A DNA stretch of 64,000 nt from Vibrio pomeroyi (lineage in GTDB: Bacteria > Pseudomonadota > Gammaproteobacteria > Enterobacterales > Vibrionaceae): assembly GCF_024347595.1 (NCBI RefSeq), contig NZ_AP025506.1, positions 558,001-622,000 on the forward strand, written 5' to 3'. Below are positions 18,778 to 26,907 of the stretch, piece by piece. Numbering within the stretch: the stretch's first letter is position 1; every line of letters begins with the position of its first letter. Made by a program: the position numbers and the translations under genes. Below the pieces are notes generated by a model. The model did not search any database. It was not told the origin of the DNA and was given only the letters and a program-made list of their open reading frames with translations.

Positions 18778-19040
18778 TGCCGATCGATCCTAATTATTGT
18801 TCAAAATTGTCTGCTATTTTATACCAATATCCCCAAAGATGTTACTCCTAGGTCAGAAAAGCCATTCTTGAACTAATCCTTACCTATTATTGTCACATTG
18901 GTCATTAAAACTATATTTAATGAGCTTCTGAGGCGAAGTGTTAAATGTTAATAATATTTACACTCAAACTCTTTACATTTGATGTGATGTCGGGCGTAAA
19001 TAGACTTCACGTATTCATACACGCACTAAGGAAAGAGCGA
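18778..19040. other. Divergent ettA/slt intergenic region
   Basis: An AT-rich stretch holding promoters for ettA (minus) and slt (plus). An in-frame ATG at 18945 would extend Slt but has no support. No repeats or RNA genes were seen. Confidence 0.4.
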
Positions 19041-20990
19041 ATGTTTTTCCGCATTGGTAATACGAAAATTGCTGTGGCTGCATCAGCAATTTTGTCTTCA
19101 TTTTCACTGGCTCCGATGGCTATGGCTAGCAACGCCTCCGAGCTTGAAATGCAGCGTGATGTTTATGATAGAGCGCAAGAGGTTTTAGACAGCCGTGATC
19201 TAAAAGCCTACTCGACGCTGCGTAACAAAATTCAAACATATCCTTTAACACCTTACACCGATTATCGAGCCTTTCTGATTGGCTTAGGTGATCGCACTCC
19301 TGCTGAGGTCGATGCTTTTATTGAAGAGAACAAGGCACTGCCTTTCTCCAATCGAATGCGTGCACCTTATCTGGATTCATTAGCTTCTCAAAAGCAGTGG
19401 AAGACCATCCTTGAGTTTCAAACCAAAGAGCCTGTCGGTGAAAAATACCAATGTATCTATTATCGAGCGCATTACGAGCAAGGTAACAAAGAGCTTGCTT
19501 TCAAAGGAGCGAAACAGCTTTGGTTGAGCGGCAGTGGTGTTGATGATGCCTGTGACCCTTTGTTTAAGAGCTGGGACCAAGCTGGTTTAAGAACGGATGA
19601 ACTCATACTAGATAGAATGTTATTAGCGTTTGAAGGCCGTAACGGCAAGCTGATGAGCTACCTGATCAAGCAATTGGATCATGATGAGTCAATTGCTCAA
19701 GCTAAGCAGATGAAAGCCTTGTACAACAAGCCTGAAAACGTGCTCGCATTTGCTAGGAAACATCCTGCTAATGAATTCTATCGAGCTCAAACCGAGTTTG
19801 GTTTCGAGAAGCTAGCAAGGAAGTCATCAAGCAATGCTCAAGCGGTGTTTGATGATGTCATCAAGGCTCAGAAGTTTTCAAAAGAGAAGTCTCAAGAACT
19901 TGCGGATTACTTAACGTTCCGTTTGATTAACACAGATTCTGAAGAGTTGATGGCGTGGCGAGACAAAATGCTCGCGAGTTCATCAAAGCAAGTGCTGCTT
20001 GAGCGACGTGCTCGTTTAGCGATTCAACATGCCGATTGGTCTGGTTTACAGCAGTGGATCGCACGCTTGGATGATAAGCATCAAGCTTCGCTTCGCTGGC
20101 AATATTGGCAGGGCAGAGCGGAGATTGCGCTGGGTGATACCGCGGAAGGTAACAAGCGATTGTCTGATATCTTGGGGCAACGTAATTTCTATAGTGTGGC
20201 TGCAGCGAAGCAATTAGGAAAGCCAGTTCAATACCCAACATCGACCCTCAAATACAATGCTGAAATGGTGAAGCCATTCGATACGTCTTTAGTTCGTATT
20301 GGTGAGCTGATTGACCGAGATAAAATTGCGGCTGCGAAGAGTGAGTGGCGTTGGTTATTAACTAATGCAGACAAAGACCAAAAGGCGATGCTTGCTGCCC
20401 ACGCTGCGAAACAACGATGGAATCACTTTACGGTGACGGCGAGTATCTCAGCGAAAATGTGGGATAACATTGCATTACGTTTCCCGGTAGCTCATAAGTG
20501 GTGGTTTAATTTTTATGCTGAGAAGCACGATATCGACCCAATCACCTTGATGTCTTTAGCAAGACAAGAGAGTGCGATGGATTCGGAAGCTCGATCTCCT
20601 GTTGGCGCGCGTGGCATCATGCAAATTATGCCGAAGACGGCGCAATACACGGCTAACAAGCATCAGATTAAGTACAAGGGCAGCGATGATCTTTATGATG
20701 TCGGTAAGAACATAGAGATTGGGAGTCACTATCTCGATGGTTTGCTTTCTCAGTATGACAACAACCGTATTTTTGCTTTTGCTGCATACAACGCAGGGCC
20801 AAGCCGTGTGAAGCAGTGGCGTTCACGCAGTGACGAAAAGCTTGATGCGTATGCCTTTATTGAAATGATTCCATTCAAAGAGACGCGTGGATATGTTCAG
20901 AACATCTTGATGTTTGAGACTTACTATCGAGATATCTTAGGTGAGAAGGGCACGTTTTTAGCGCCTCATGAGGCAAAAACGAAATACTAA
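19041..20990 (+). CDS. slt: Soluble lytic murein transglycosylase Slt (Slt70)
   Basis: Periplasmic lytic transglycosylase cleaving MurNAc-GlcNAc bonds to yield 1,6-anhydroMurNAc products. From the ATG at 19041 (AAGGAAAGAG ribosome-binding site) the protein has 649 residues. It starts with a signal peptide ending near SLAPMAMA, a superhelical alpha-repeat U-domain, and a C-terminal catalytic SLT domain with the active Glu in ARQESAMDSEARSPVGARGIMQIMP, then AAYNAGPSRV. An upstream in-frame ATG at 18945 would add 32 residues ahead of the signal peptide and is disfavoured. The neighbour trpR and then yjjX reproduce the E. coli order. Confidence 0.95.
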   Translation: MFFRIGNTKIAVAASAILSSFSLAPMAMASNASELEMQRDVYDRAQEVLDSRDLKAYSTLRNKIQTYPLTPYTDYRAFLIGLGDRTPAEVDAFIEENKALPFSNRMRAPYLDSLASQKQWKTILEFQTKEPVGEKYQCIYYRAHYEQGNKELAFKGAKQLWLSGSGVDDACDPLFKSWDQAGLRTDELILDRMLLAFEGRNGKLMSYLIKQLDHDESIAQAKQMKALYNKPENVLAFARKHPANEFYRAQTEFGFEKLARKSSSNAQAVFDDVIKAQKFSKEKSQELADYLTFRLINTDSEELMAWRDKMLASSSKQVLLERRARLAIQHADWSGLQQWIARLDDKHQASLRWQYWQGRAEIALGDTAEGNKRLSDILGQRNFYSVAAAKQLGKPVQYPTSTLKYNAEMVKPFDTSLVRIGELIDRDKIAAAKSEWRWLLTNADKDQKAMLAAHAAKQRWNHFTVTASISAKMWDNIALRFPVAHKWWFNFYAEKHDIDPITLMSLARQESAMDSEARSPVGARGIMQIMPKTAQYTANKHQIKYKGSDDLYDVGKNIEIGSHYLDGLLSQYDNNRIFAFAAYNAGPSRVKQWRSRSDEKLDAYAFIEMIPFKETRGYVQNILMFETYYRDILGEKGTFLAPHEAKTKY

Positions 20991-21027
20991 GCTCTCGGCG
21001 CTTGGTCCAAAACTGAGTAAATATTAT

Positions 21028-21066
21028 AGGCAGTGAGTGCGAACCATTTCCACTTACTGCCTTTTT
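21028..21066 (+). terminator. Terminator of slt
   Basis: Stem AGGCAGTGAGTG / CACTTACTGCCT (one G-T pair) followed by TTTTT, 38 bases after the slt stop. It separates slt from trpR. Confidence 0.8.
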
Positions 21067-21163
21067 ACATTGGATTGCATCAAGTGTTGCGGTATAAAGT
21101 GTTAAACGCTTTCAATCGTTAAGCGACTCTTTAAAGTCTGAATTTAAAAGTAAGTGTAGAGAT

Positions 21164-21457
21164 ATGGCATCACAACCTGAATATGATAATTGGCAACAAC
21201 TAATGGATTTGGTAAAGACGGCTGTCGAAAAAGATCAGCACGAACTGTTGTTGACTATGATGATGACCCCCGATGAGCGAGATGCTCTGGTTGCTCGAAT
21301 TAATATCTTTTGTGAGCTGATGAAAGGCGAGATGTCTCAAAGACAAGTAAGCCAAATGTTAGGAGTAGGTGTGGCTACAATTACTCGAGGTTCGAATGAG
21401 CTAAAGGCAAAATCGGAACAAGAGAAAGCCGTGATTGCGGATCTATTACTCAAATAG
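21164..21457 (+). CDS. trpR: Trp operon repressor TrpR
   Basis: All-helical dimeric repressor that binds tryptophan and shuts off trp and related promoters. The 97-residue protein has the TrpR helix-turn-helix segment MSQRQVSQMLGVGVATITRGSNELK and the upstream LTPDERDALVAR-like stretch (here MTPDERDALVARINI). It is slightly shorter than E. coli TrpR (108), mostly at the termini. Placed between slt and yjjX as in enterobacteria. Confidence 0.95.
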   Translation: MASQPEYDNWQQLMDLVKTAVEKDQHELLLTMMMTPDERDALVARINIFCELMKGEMSQRQVSQMLGVGVATITRGSNELKAKSEQEKAVIADLLLK

Positions 21458-21485
21458 TCACTAAGTTGTGAGAGTAAGATTTGAT

Positions 21486-21516
21486 AAAAAACGCTAACTG
21501 ACTGTTAGCGTTTTTT
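21486..21516. terminator. Terminator of trpR (bidirectional form)
   Basis: Perfect stem AAAAAACGCTAAC / GTTAGCGTTTTTT with a 5-base loop. Symmetrical A/T flanks allow it to serve convergent yjjX as well. Confidence 0.9.
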
Positions 21517-21575
21517 GTTTCTGAACATTGATTTCAGCTCATTCACTTCAGATCTTCTTGAGCTCCAGCTAAACA

Positions 21576-22097
21576 CTAAATAGGAAAGTGCTCAGGATTC
21601 ACAAATGGGATCAGCGCTAAGATTAAAGCTTGGTGATACACAGAACTGCGAGACAGCTGGTTATGTGTCAGTAAGCCAATCGCACCGCCTTTCTGTTTGA
21701 TATTATCAGTACCAAACACTTTATCCATTACATCTCCGAGCTCGTTTGCATGCTCTAGCTTTTCAAGCACGGCTGGTGGCAGCATCAGACTTGCTGAACG
21801 TGATTCACCTCGTTGCCCGTTAGATTCAATCACCATCCATGCAAAGGTGACGTTTTTTTCTATTCCTGCTTCTAGACCAACATAAAAGTCCGCATTAGGC
21901 TGCGCTTGAGTAGCGTTATGTACGCGGTTCACCGCACCTTGATAGGTTTCATCATTGCTCATCGGTTGATCTGCTACGCCACTTGGCACACTGACGCCAG
22001 TGAACTCAAAATCGGTATCTGGAAAAGCTGACTGAAACGCGCTTTTAACAGCATTTATTTTTGCCGGGTTTAGCGAAGCAATGATGACGTTCTTCAT
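21576..22097 (-). CDS. yjjX: Inosine/xanthosine triphosphatase YjjX
   Basis: Hydrolyses non-canonical nucleotides ITP and XTP, protecting nucleic acid synthesis. The 173-residue protein begins with the NTPase pattern IIASLNPAKINAVKSAF and continues with SVPSGVADQPMSNDETYQGAVNR, GLEAGIE and WMVIESNGQRGESRSA, which are diagnostic of the family. Convergent with trpR as in E. coli. Its start overlaps the stop of the upstream GGDEF-EAL gene by 4 bp, an unusual coupling of a house-cleaning enzyme with a signalling protein. Confidence 0.93.
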   Translation of the reverse strand: MKNVIIASLNPAKINAVKSAFQSAFPDTDFEFTGVSVPSGVADQPMSNDETYQGAVNRVHNATQAQPNADFYVGLEAGIEKNVTFAWMVIESNGQRGESRSASLMLPPAVLEKLEHANELGDVMDKVFGTDNIKQKGGAIGLLTHNQLSRSSVYHQALILALIPFVNPEHFPI

Positions 22098-24454
22098 GTG
22101 TTGGATTCTTCTTCTTGTTGATTAAATCGAAGCTGATTAAAACGAAGTTGATGCGCACGATACCATTCGTTGAGCTCTTGTAGTGGCATAGGTTGACCAA
22201 AGTAATAGCCTTGCAGCATGTCGCACTGGGCATCTTGCAGCCATTTGTGCATCTCTTTGGTTTCGATGCCTTCAGCCGTAACGGTTTTGCCCTGTGCATG
22301 ACACAGCTCTATCACGGGTTTAACTATGTTCTGATTGTCTGTTTCGATCAAGGTTTCTAAAAAGCCTTTATCCAATTTAATTTTCTGGGTTGGATACTCA
22401 ACTAATTGGGTTATGGATGTGTAGCCCGAACCAAAATCATCAATTGCTAATCGGTAGCCCATTCGAGACAGTTCGTTGAGCCGCGGGAAGCCTTGTGAGT
22501 TTGAATAGAAAGTTTCGGTGATCTCAAAATCAATCAAACTTGGTGGAATGTTTTGAATCCCAGCGTGTTGATCAATGAATTCAGCGAGGTGCGTGGTTTC
22601 TATCCCGGCTGAAGACAAGTTGATTGATAGTTGAATGGAGTGATCAAATTGAGCCTGCAGTTGATGAAAGGAGGCGAATGCATTCTTAATCACCCAGCGA
22701 TCGACAAGCTCAAATAAACCGGTTTGTTCGGCTATCGGAATAAACTCATTCGGCGGAACCAATCCAAGATGACTTGATTTCCAACGCAGCAGTACCTCTA
22801 CGCCAATAACCTCGCTGCCACTAGAGTCCATATAAGGCATGTAAACAAGCTTAAACTCTTCATCAAAGTTCTTCTCTCTTAACGCTTGCTCGATGCTAGC
22901 TTGGCGTTGAATTGTTTTGTCTAAGTCTAACGAGTAATCCGCAAACTGATTTTTGCCAGCTCGCTTTGCTTGATACATCGCAGTATCAGCATTCGATAAC
23001 AACTTCTCGATCGAGTACCCATCGTTAGGGTAGGTTGCGATCCCAATGCTGACGGTGATCGGAAAGCTACCAGATTCGGTAATAAACCCTTTTTGCAGCG
23101 GCTCTAATAGTTTTTCAGAGAAGTCATGTGCCACGTTACCCGAATGAGCGGGCGCATTGATATACACAACAAATTCATCACCAGACAAGCGTGCAGGCAT
23201 GCAGTGAGCACAGTACTTATCTTGATAAAGAGCACAAATATCCGTGATGCGTTGAGCAAAGGACACCAGTATTGAGTCACCGATCTGATGGCCATACTTG
23301 TCGTTCACAAATTTGAAGTTGTCTAAGTCGAGATAAAGCACCCAGGTATAGGTATTTGAATTCGGTTTAGGCAGAGATTGTTCAACGAATGATTGGAATT
23401 GACGTCGATTGGCAATCTTGGTCAGTTGGTCGTTTTCTGCCAACACCTTTGTCTGTTGATAGGTGTTATCCAACTCTTGGTACATATCGTAAAAACGTTG
23501 TGATAAGCGGCCTAACTCATCATTCGTCCCCAAACGTTCAATGTTCTTTCTCTGTTTTTTTTCTACTTGCTGAAGTTGTCTGTCTAAACGTGTGATTGGG
23601 CTTATTACACAACGAGACAGAAGAATCAGTAGCAAGGTAACCGAAACAAATGCAGATAAGGCAAAGGATAGGCTGAGTTCATTCCAGATAGATTTGAGTT
23701 TGTTGTCTAACAAGAACTGTGCGGGATCGAGTGTGGCGTAAAGCTCTGGTGCAAGCTTTACGGTTTGGGTTAATTCATGCCCTAAAGTGACAGGTGTTGG
23801 GGTAAAGAACAAACTGGTTTGGTAGTCGAACTCTATCTGTTTCCGCAGTGAATTAAACTTATCGAGTGAGACTGACACTACCACAAAAAACACATTGTTG
23901 AGTTGATAGCTTATGGGTGTTGAAACCGTTTTTTTATCAAGCACCTCATAGTGAACCAACATCCCTTCGCCTTCGGAGTTTTGTATGTAGTTGGTGCTCG
24001 AAGTAGCTAAGGTTGCATGATATTGATGGTCGATGAATTCCAACACTTTAGGATCCATCTTTGCGAAAGGATCACTACTATTTTCAGCGTAATAGCTGAG
24101 GGTTCGATCGCCATCGAGAAGGGCAAGCCCTGTAAAGCTGTCGTCGCCATCTTGCAGCAGTTGAATCGTCTCGTGGAGGTTATCAATCAGCTCAAGCTCA
24201 CGGTTGGGATTATCATCAACCATAAAGTAGTTCTTAACCATGTCACTTTTGGTGAGGGTATAAGAGTAACTGTTTAGGAAAGATCGAGACTGACGAAAGT
24301 AACCAGCTAGCTTTTCCATGCTTAACTGCAGTGCATTGTCTTCACGTTTGATGAAGCTGCTTTTTTGCGTGGAGTAGATGATATAGCTAGAAGTCGCCGT
24401 ACTGATCAGTATTACAGGGGCAATCAGAAGTAATATTTTCGTACTTAGCTTCAT
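22094..24454 (-). CDS. Membrane GGDEF-EAL protein (cyclic-di-GMP turnover)
   Basis: A 786-residue inner-membrane protein: TM helix at about 8-28, a periplasmic sensor region (about 30-255), a second TM (about 262-282), and a HAMP-like linker to about 335. The GGDEF domain (340-505) has signature SGDEF at 424-428. The EAL domain (515-770) has EVLLRW at 553-558, NLSSAG, EITET, IDDFGSGY, KLDKGF and TAEGIE. The EAL catalytic residues are all kept, so phosphodiesterase activity is likely. The first GGDEF residue is Ser, so cyclase activity is uncertain but not excluded. The C-terminal tail repeats RFNQ. Overlaps yjjX by 4 bp. Confidence 0.88.
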   Translation of the reverse strand: MKLSTKILLLIAPVILISTATSSYIIYSTQKSSFIKREDNALQLSMEKLAGYFRQSRSFLNSYSYTLTKSDMVKNYFMVDDNPNRELELIDNLHETIQLLQDGDDSFTGLALLDGDRTLSYYAENSSDPFAKMDPKVLEFIDHQYHATLATSSTNYIQNSEGEGMLVHYEVLDKKTVSTPISYQLNNVFFVVVSVSLDKFNSLRKQIEFDYQTSLFFTPTPVTLGHELTQTVKLAPELYATLDPAQFLLDNKLKSIWNELSLSFALSAFVSVTLLLILLSRCVISPITRLDRQLQQVEKKQRKNIERLGTNDELGRLSQRFYDMYQELDNTYQQTKVLAENDQLTKIANRRQFQSFVEQSLPKPNSNTYTWVLYLDLDNFKFVNDKYGHQIGDSILVSFAQRITDICALYQDKYCAHCMPARLSGDEFVVYINAPAHSGNVAHDFSEKLLEPLQKGFITESGSFPITVSIGIATYPNDGYSIEKLLSNADTAMYQAKRAGKNQFADYSLDLDKTIQRQASIEQALREKNFDEEFKLVYMPYMDSSGSEVIGVEVLLRWKSSHLGLVPPNEFIPIAEQTGLFELVDRWVIKNAFASFHQLQAQFDHSIQLSINLSSAGIETTHLAEFIDQHAGIQNIPPSLIDFEITETFYSNSQGFPRLNELSRMGYRLAIDDFGSGYTSITQLVEYPTQKIKLDKGFLETLIETDNQNIVKPVIELCHAQGKTVTAEGIETKEMHKWLQDAQCDMLQGYYFGQPMPLQELNEWYRAHQLRFNQLRFNQQEEESNT

Positions 24455-24743
24455 GGCTATTCACAACATTGTTTATAAATTTTAGCGCGTCAGTTTATGT
24501 TACTTGGCAGGAGCTCGCTATTTTTTAGACGATGTTCGGTGATTTCCTGTGAAGGGGGTAAGGTTTTGTCTTAATTGACAAAAAAGCTACTAGTGAGTTT
24601 TATTCTAGAAAGGTACAAAACGATAGTGGTCGGTAGATATGCAGGGGCTGCGAAACAAATAAATTGTGCCTAGCTAGTGACTAAAGCATTTGGCCTACTG
24701 TAGGCCAAATGCTTGTGAGGCTGAAGTTCATACTAGTTCAAAG
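24455..24743. other. Intergenic region between the GGDEF-EAL gene start and pheA end
   Basis: Contains the GGDEF-EAL gene promoter region and the long palindrome at 24684-24714. No open frame or RNA gene was recognised. Confidence 0.4.
24684..24714. repeat. Long perfect palindrome with TTTGGCCTAC core (copy B)
   Basis: Perfect 15-bp arms AAGCATTTGGCCTAC / GTAGGCCAAATGCTT around a single central base. It lies about 30 bp beyond the pheA stop and may end pheA transcripts, though no long T-run follows. The core is identical to the repeat after tyrA at 15498-15545. Confidence 0.75.
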
Positions 24744-25919
24744 CTATGACAACTTAACTTGCGTGGCTTTGATGTTCTCACTCGGGTAGCAGCCCAGCAC
24801 TTTCAGGTGACGAGTAATCGCTGTTAGCTCAGTGATTGCTTGCTGCATATTGTCTGAATCTAGGTGGGCTTCTAGATCGACATAAAACATCTCTTCCCAA
24901 GGGTTGCCCATGATAGGACGAGACTCTAGCTTAGTCATGTTGATGCCCAAGCGCTGTAGAATCAGTAGTGTCTCAACCAAAGAACCCGCCTCTTGAGAAG
25001 TCGACATGATCAGTGTCGTTTTCGCAGGGATCTGAGTCGATACTTCAACAGGCTTACGAGCGACCACGATGAAACGTGTGTGGTTTTCTGTTTGGTTCGC
25101 AATGTTGCCTTGAATTGGCTGAAGTCCGTAAAGTTTGCCGCTAGACGCATTACCAATCGCAGCAACATCATCACCGTCTAAGTCTTTAACTTTTTTCATT
25201 GCGTCAGCTGTGCTTGCGCAAGACTCAAGAGTCACACCTTTGAGGCGGCTCAAGAACTCACTGCATTGTTGATGTGGTTGTGGATGTGAGTAAAGTGTTT
25301 TGATGTCTTCTAATCGGATATCACTTTTCGCCACTAGGCAGTGTTCGATTGGTTGGGAAAGCTCGCCAACGATGTAAAGCGTTGTGTGTTGTAGTAGGTC
25401 GTAGACTTCGTTAATCGAACCTGAGCTGGTGTTCTCAATAGGCAGTACACCGTAATCAGCATGGCCAGATTCTACCGTTGAGGCGACTTCCTTGAAGTGA
25501 TTACAGTTTAGCTCAATCAATTCCATATTCTTGCGACTGAAATATTCACGACTCGCAAGGTGAGAATAAGATCCTTTAGAACCTAAGAACGCTACACGAG
25601 CCAATGGCTTGCGGCTTTGCGGATTCGCTAGGTTTTGTAAGTATGACTGTTGCAGTAAAACAGAATCTTCGATGATGGTGTGAAACAGTTTGGTAATGTA
25701 CTGAGCATCAAGTTCGTATTTATCTTTGCCGTTGTTGATCAGTTTTACTAATAGTTGTTGTTCTCTTACTGCATCACGAACTGGCTTTGATGTTTCTACC
25801 TTGCTTTTCGCAACTTCGATACTTAGCTTGCGACGCTCTGAAAGTAGGTTCAGTAGTTCGTCGTCTAAGTCATTAAGACGAAGGCGGATATCATCCAGTG
25901 AAATTGAGCGGTCAGTCAT
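24744..25919 (-). CDS. pheA: Bifunctional chorismate mutase/prephenate dehydratase PheA
   Basis: Converts chorismate to prephenate and then phenylpyruvate, the phenylalanine branch. Of 391 residues, 1-95 form an AroQ chorismate mutase (RLNDLDDELLNLLSERRKLSIEVA). Residues about 105-285 form the prephenate dehydratase (FLGSKGSYSHLA, LPIENTSSGSINEVYDLL, the TRFIV motif). Residues about 300-380 form the regulatory ACT domain with ESRP. Length matches E. coli PheA (386). It follows a phenylalanine-rich leader and an attenuator, so expression should respond to charged tRNA-Phe. Upstream neighbour is raiA, as in E. coli. Confidence 0.96.
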   Translation of the reverse strand: MTDRSISLDDIRLRLNDLDDELLNLLSERRKLSIEVAKSKVETSKPVRDAVREQQLLVKLINNGKDKYELDAQYITKLFHTIIEDSVLLQQSYLQNLANPQSRKPLARVAFLGSKGSYSHLASREYFSRKNMELIELNCNHFKEVASTVESGHADYGVLPIENTSSGSINEVYDLLQHTTLYIVGELSQPIEHCLVAKSDIRLEDIKTLYSHPQPHQQCSEFLSRLKGVTLESCASTADAMKKVKDLDGDDVAAIGNASSGKLYGLQPIQGNIANQTENHTRFIVVARKPVEVSTQIPAKTTLIMSTSQEAGSLVETLLILQRLGINMTKLESRPIMGNPWEEMFYVDLEAHLDSDNMQQAITELTAITRHLKVLGCYPSENIKATQVKLS

Positions 25920-25933
25920 AAATGTGTCCTTAT

Positions 25934-25962
25934 AAAAAAGCCTCCCTAGTGTGGGAGGCTTC
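25934..25962 (-). terminator. pheA attenuator (terminator hairpin)
   Basis: On the minus strand the stem AGCCTCCC / GGGAGGCT is followed by TTTTTT, 15 bases ahead of the pheA ATG. The left arm AGCCTCC can instead pair with GGAGGCT located just after the leader peptide stop (25999-26005), forming the antiterminator. That segment can also join the leader-coding GACTT...AAGTC / CTTCCG...CGGAG pause stem. This is the standard three-way attenuation fold. Confidence 0.85.
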
Positions 25963-26007
25963 TTGTTCGTTTTTGACTTGTTTTTCTAAAACGACTTAGC
26001 CTCCGAT

Positions 26008-26055
26008 TTACGGAAGAAAAAAGAAGTCAAAAATAAACAAAGATTGAGTGTGCAT
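26008..26055 (-). CDS. pheL: pheA leader peptide PheL
   Basis: A 15-codon frame encoding MHTQSLFIFDFFFLP, with five Phe codons in the last nine residues. It sits between a strong promoter and the pheA terminator. Ribosome stalling at the Phe codons would free the antiterminator. E. coli PheL has the same size and a similar Phe run. No strong Shine-Dalgarno is visible (AATCACTTTTT before the ATG), so the initiation rate may be low. Too short for standard ORF calling. Confidence 0.88.
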   Translation of the reverse strand: MHTQSLFIFDFFFLP

Positions 26056-26085
26056 AAAAAGTGATTGTTTTATGAATGTTTAAAC

Positions 26086-26114
26086 ACAATAAGCAAGCGA
26101 GCCACGAGCGTCAA
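26086..26114 (-). promoter_or_regulatory. pheL-pheA promoter
   Basis: On the minus strand TTGACG (26109-26114), 17-bp spacer, TATTGT (26086-26091). Transcription would start about 24 bases ahead of the PheL ATG. Confidence 0.75.
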
Positions 26115-26116
26115 GC

Positions 26117-26147
26117 AAAAAAATAGCGCCCTGAGGCGCTATTTTTT
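26117..26147 (-). terminator. Terminator of raiA
   Basis: Stem AAATAGCGCC / GGCGCTATTT with a 4-base loop and T/A runs on both sides, 17 bases after the raiA stop. It insulates raiA from the pheL promoter immediately downstream. Confidence 0.88.
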
Positions 26148-26163
26148 AATCTGTTATCTTTCC

Positions 26164-26499
26164 TTATTCTACTTCAGCTTCTAGCTCTTCGATTTCAGGC
26201 TTTTCAGCGCGGCGCGCTTCTGGTTTATGACGCAGCTTGTTGAGTTGACGTTCTAGTTTTTGTTCTACTTCGTTGATGGCAACGTAGAGGTCGTCATGGA
26301 TTGATGAAGCAACAAGTTGGCCTTTTGGTACGGTTAGTACCGCTTCAAATTTCTTCTTCTTGTTTGGTTCTTCACTAAAGCTCGCTTGGCAGCCAATGAT
26401 GTCTACTTGCCATTTATCCAGCTTCTTAAATTTGCTTTCTATGTGATCACGGATTGCAGAGGTAATGTCGATGTTTTTACCAGTGATGTTCATTTTCAT
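26164..26499 (-). CDS. raiA: Ribosome-associated inhibitor RaiA (HPF/YfiA family)
   Basis: Binds the small ribosomal subunit in stationary phase or cold shock and blocks the A/P sites, preventing translation. The 111-residue protein has one beta-alpha HPF domain (MNITGKNIDITSAIRDHIESKF, LDKWQ, VASSIHDDLYVAINEVEQKLERQLNKLRHK) and the acidic C-terminal tail EIEELEAEVE that distinguishes RaiA from the short HPF. Neighbour of pheL-pheA as in E. coli. GAGG precedes the ATG. A CRP-like half site lies upstream at 26565. Confidence 0.92.
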   Translation of the reverse strand: MKMNITGKNIDITSAIRDHIESKFKKLDKWQVDIIGCQASFSEEPNKKKKFEAVLTVPKGQLVASSIHDDLYVAINEVEQKLERQLNKLRHKPEARRAEKPEIEELEAEVE

Positions 26500-26907
26500 A
26501 GAAGTTTTCCTCTGTTGTATCCCTCATGGGTTAACTTCAGATTACGACTTTTAGGAATAAAGAATGTGATCTAGATCTTGTTTTGGTTGGGTGTCATGAT
26601 CATTAAAATCAAATGTGATCTCACGCAAGTCTTGGTATCTTTTTGTCGGAAAATGCTTGTTATCCCTATGAAAAACGATAACTTGGAGGCAAGGCTTCGC
26701 TAAAAATTAAAACGGTTTTTAGGGGCGTCTTACAGCTTATTGAAAGTGCTTGATGAAAATTCACTCAATACGCTTTCGTGATTGAAGTCACATTCAAGAC
26801 CTCTACGAATTTTATAAGCAAAAGCCGCATAAGTTTTCTTATGCGGCTTTTGTGTTTTTAGTCCGTTCTCAAGCGTTTGTTGTTATGGCTAAGAATGCCA
26901 AAAAGCG
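26500..26907. other. Intergenic region upstream of raiA
   Basis: Contains the raiA promoter region. A CRP-like site at 26565-26580 reads TGTGA-TCTAGA-TCTTG (left half and spacer ideal, right half poor). A second TGTGA occurs at 26614. The terminator of the MltF-like gene is at 26820. No open frame was recognised. Confidence 0.4.
26820..26851 (-). terminator. Terminator of the MltF-like gene
   Basis: Perfect stem AAAAGCCGCATAA / TTATGCGGCTTTT with a 6-base loop, about 56 bases beyond the minus-strand stop at 26908. Confidence 0.85.

Noticed and set aside
18945..19040. Upstream ATG giving a 681-residue Slt
   Set aside because: The extension precedes a well-formed signal peptide, and the ATG at 19041 has a good ribosome-binding site.
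26614..26628. Second CRP-like site upstream of raiA
   Set aside because: Only the TGTGA half is present; the right half does not match at the required spacing.
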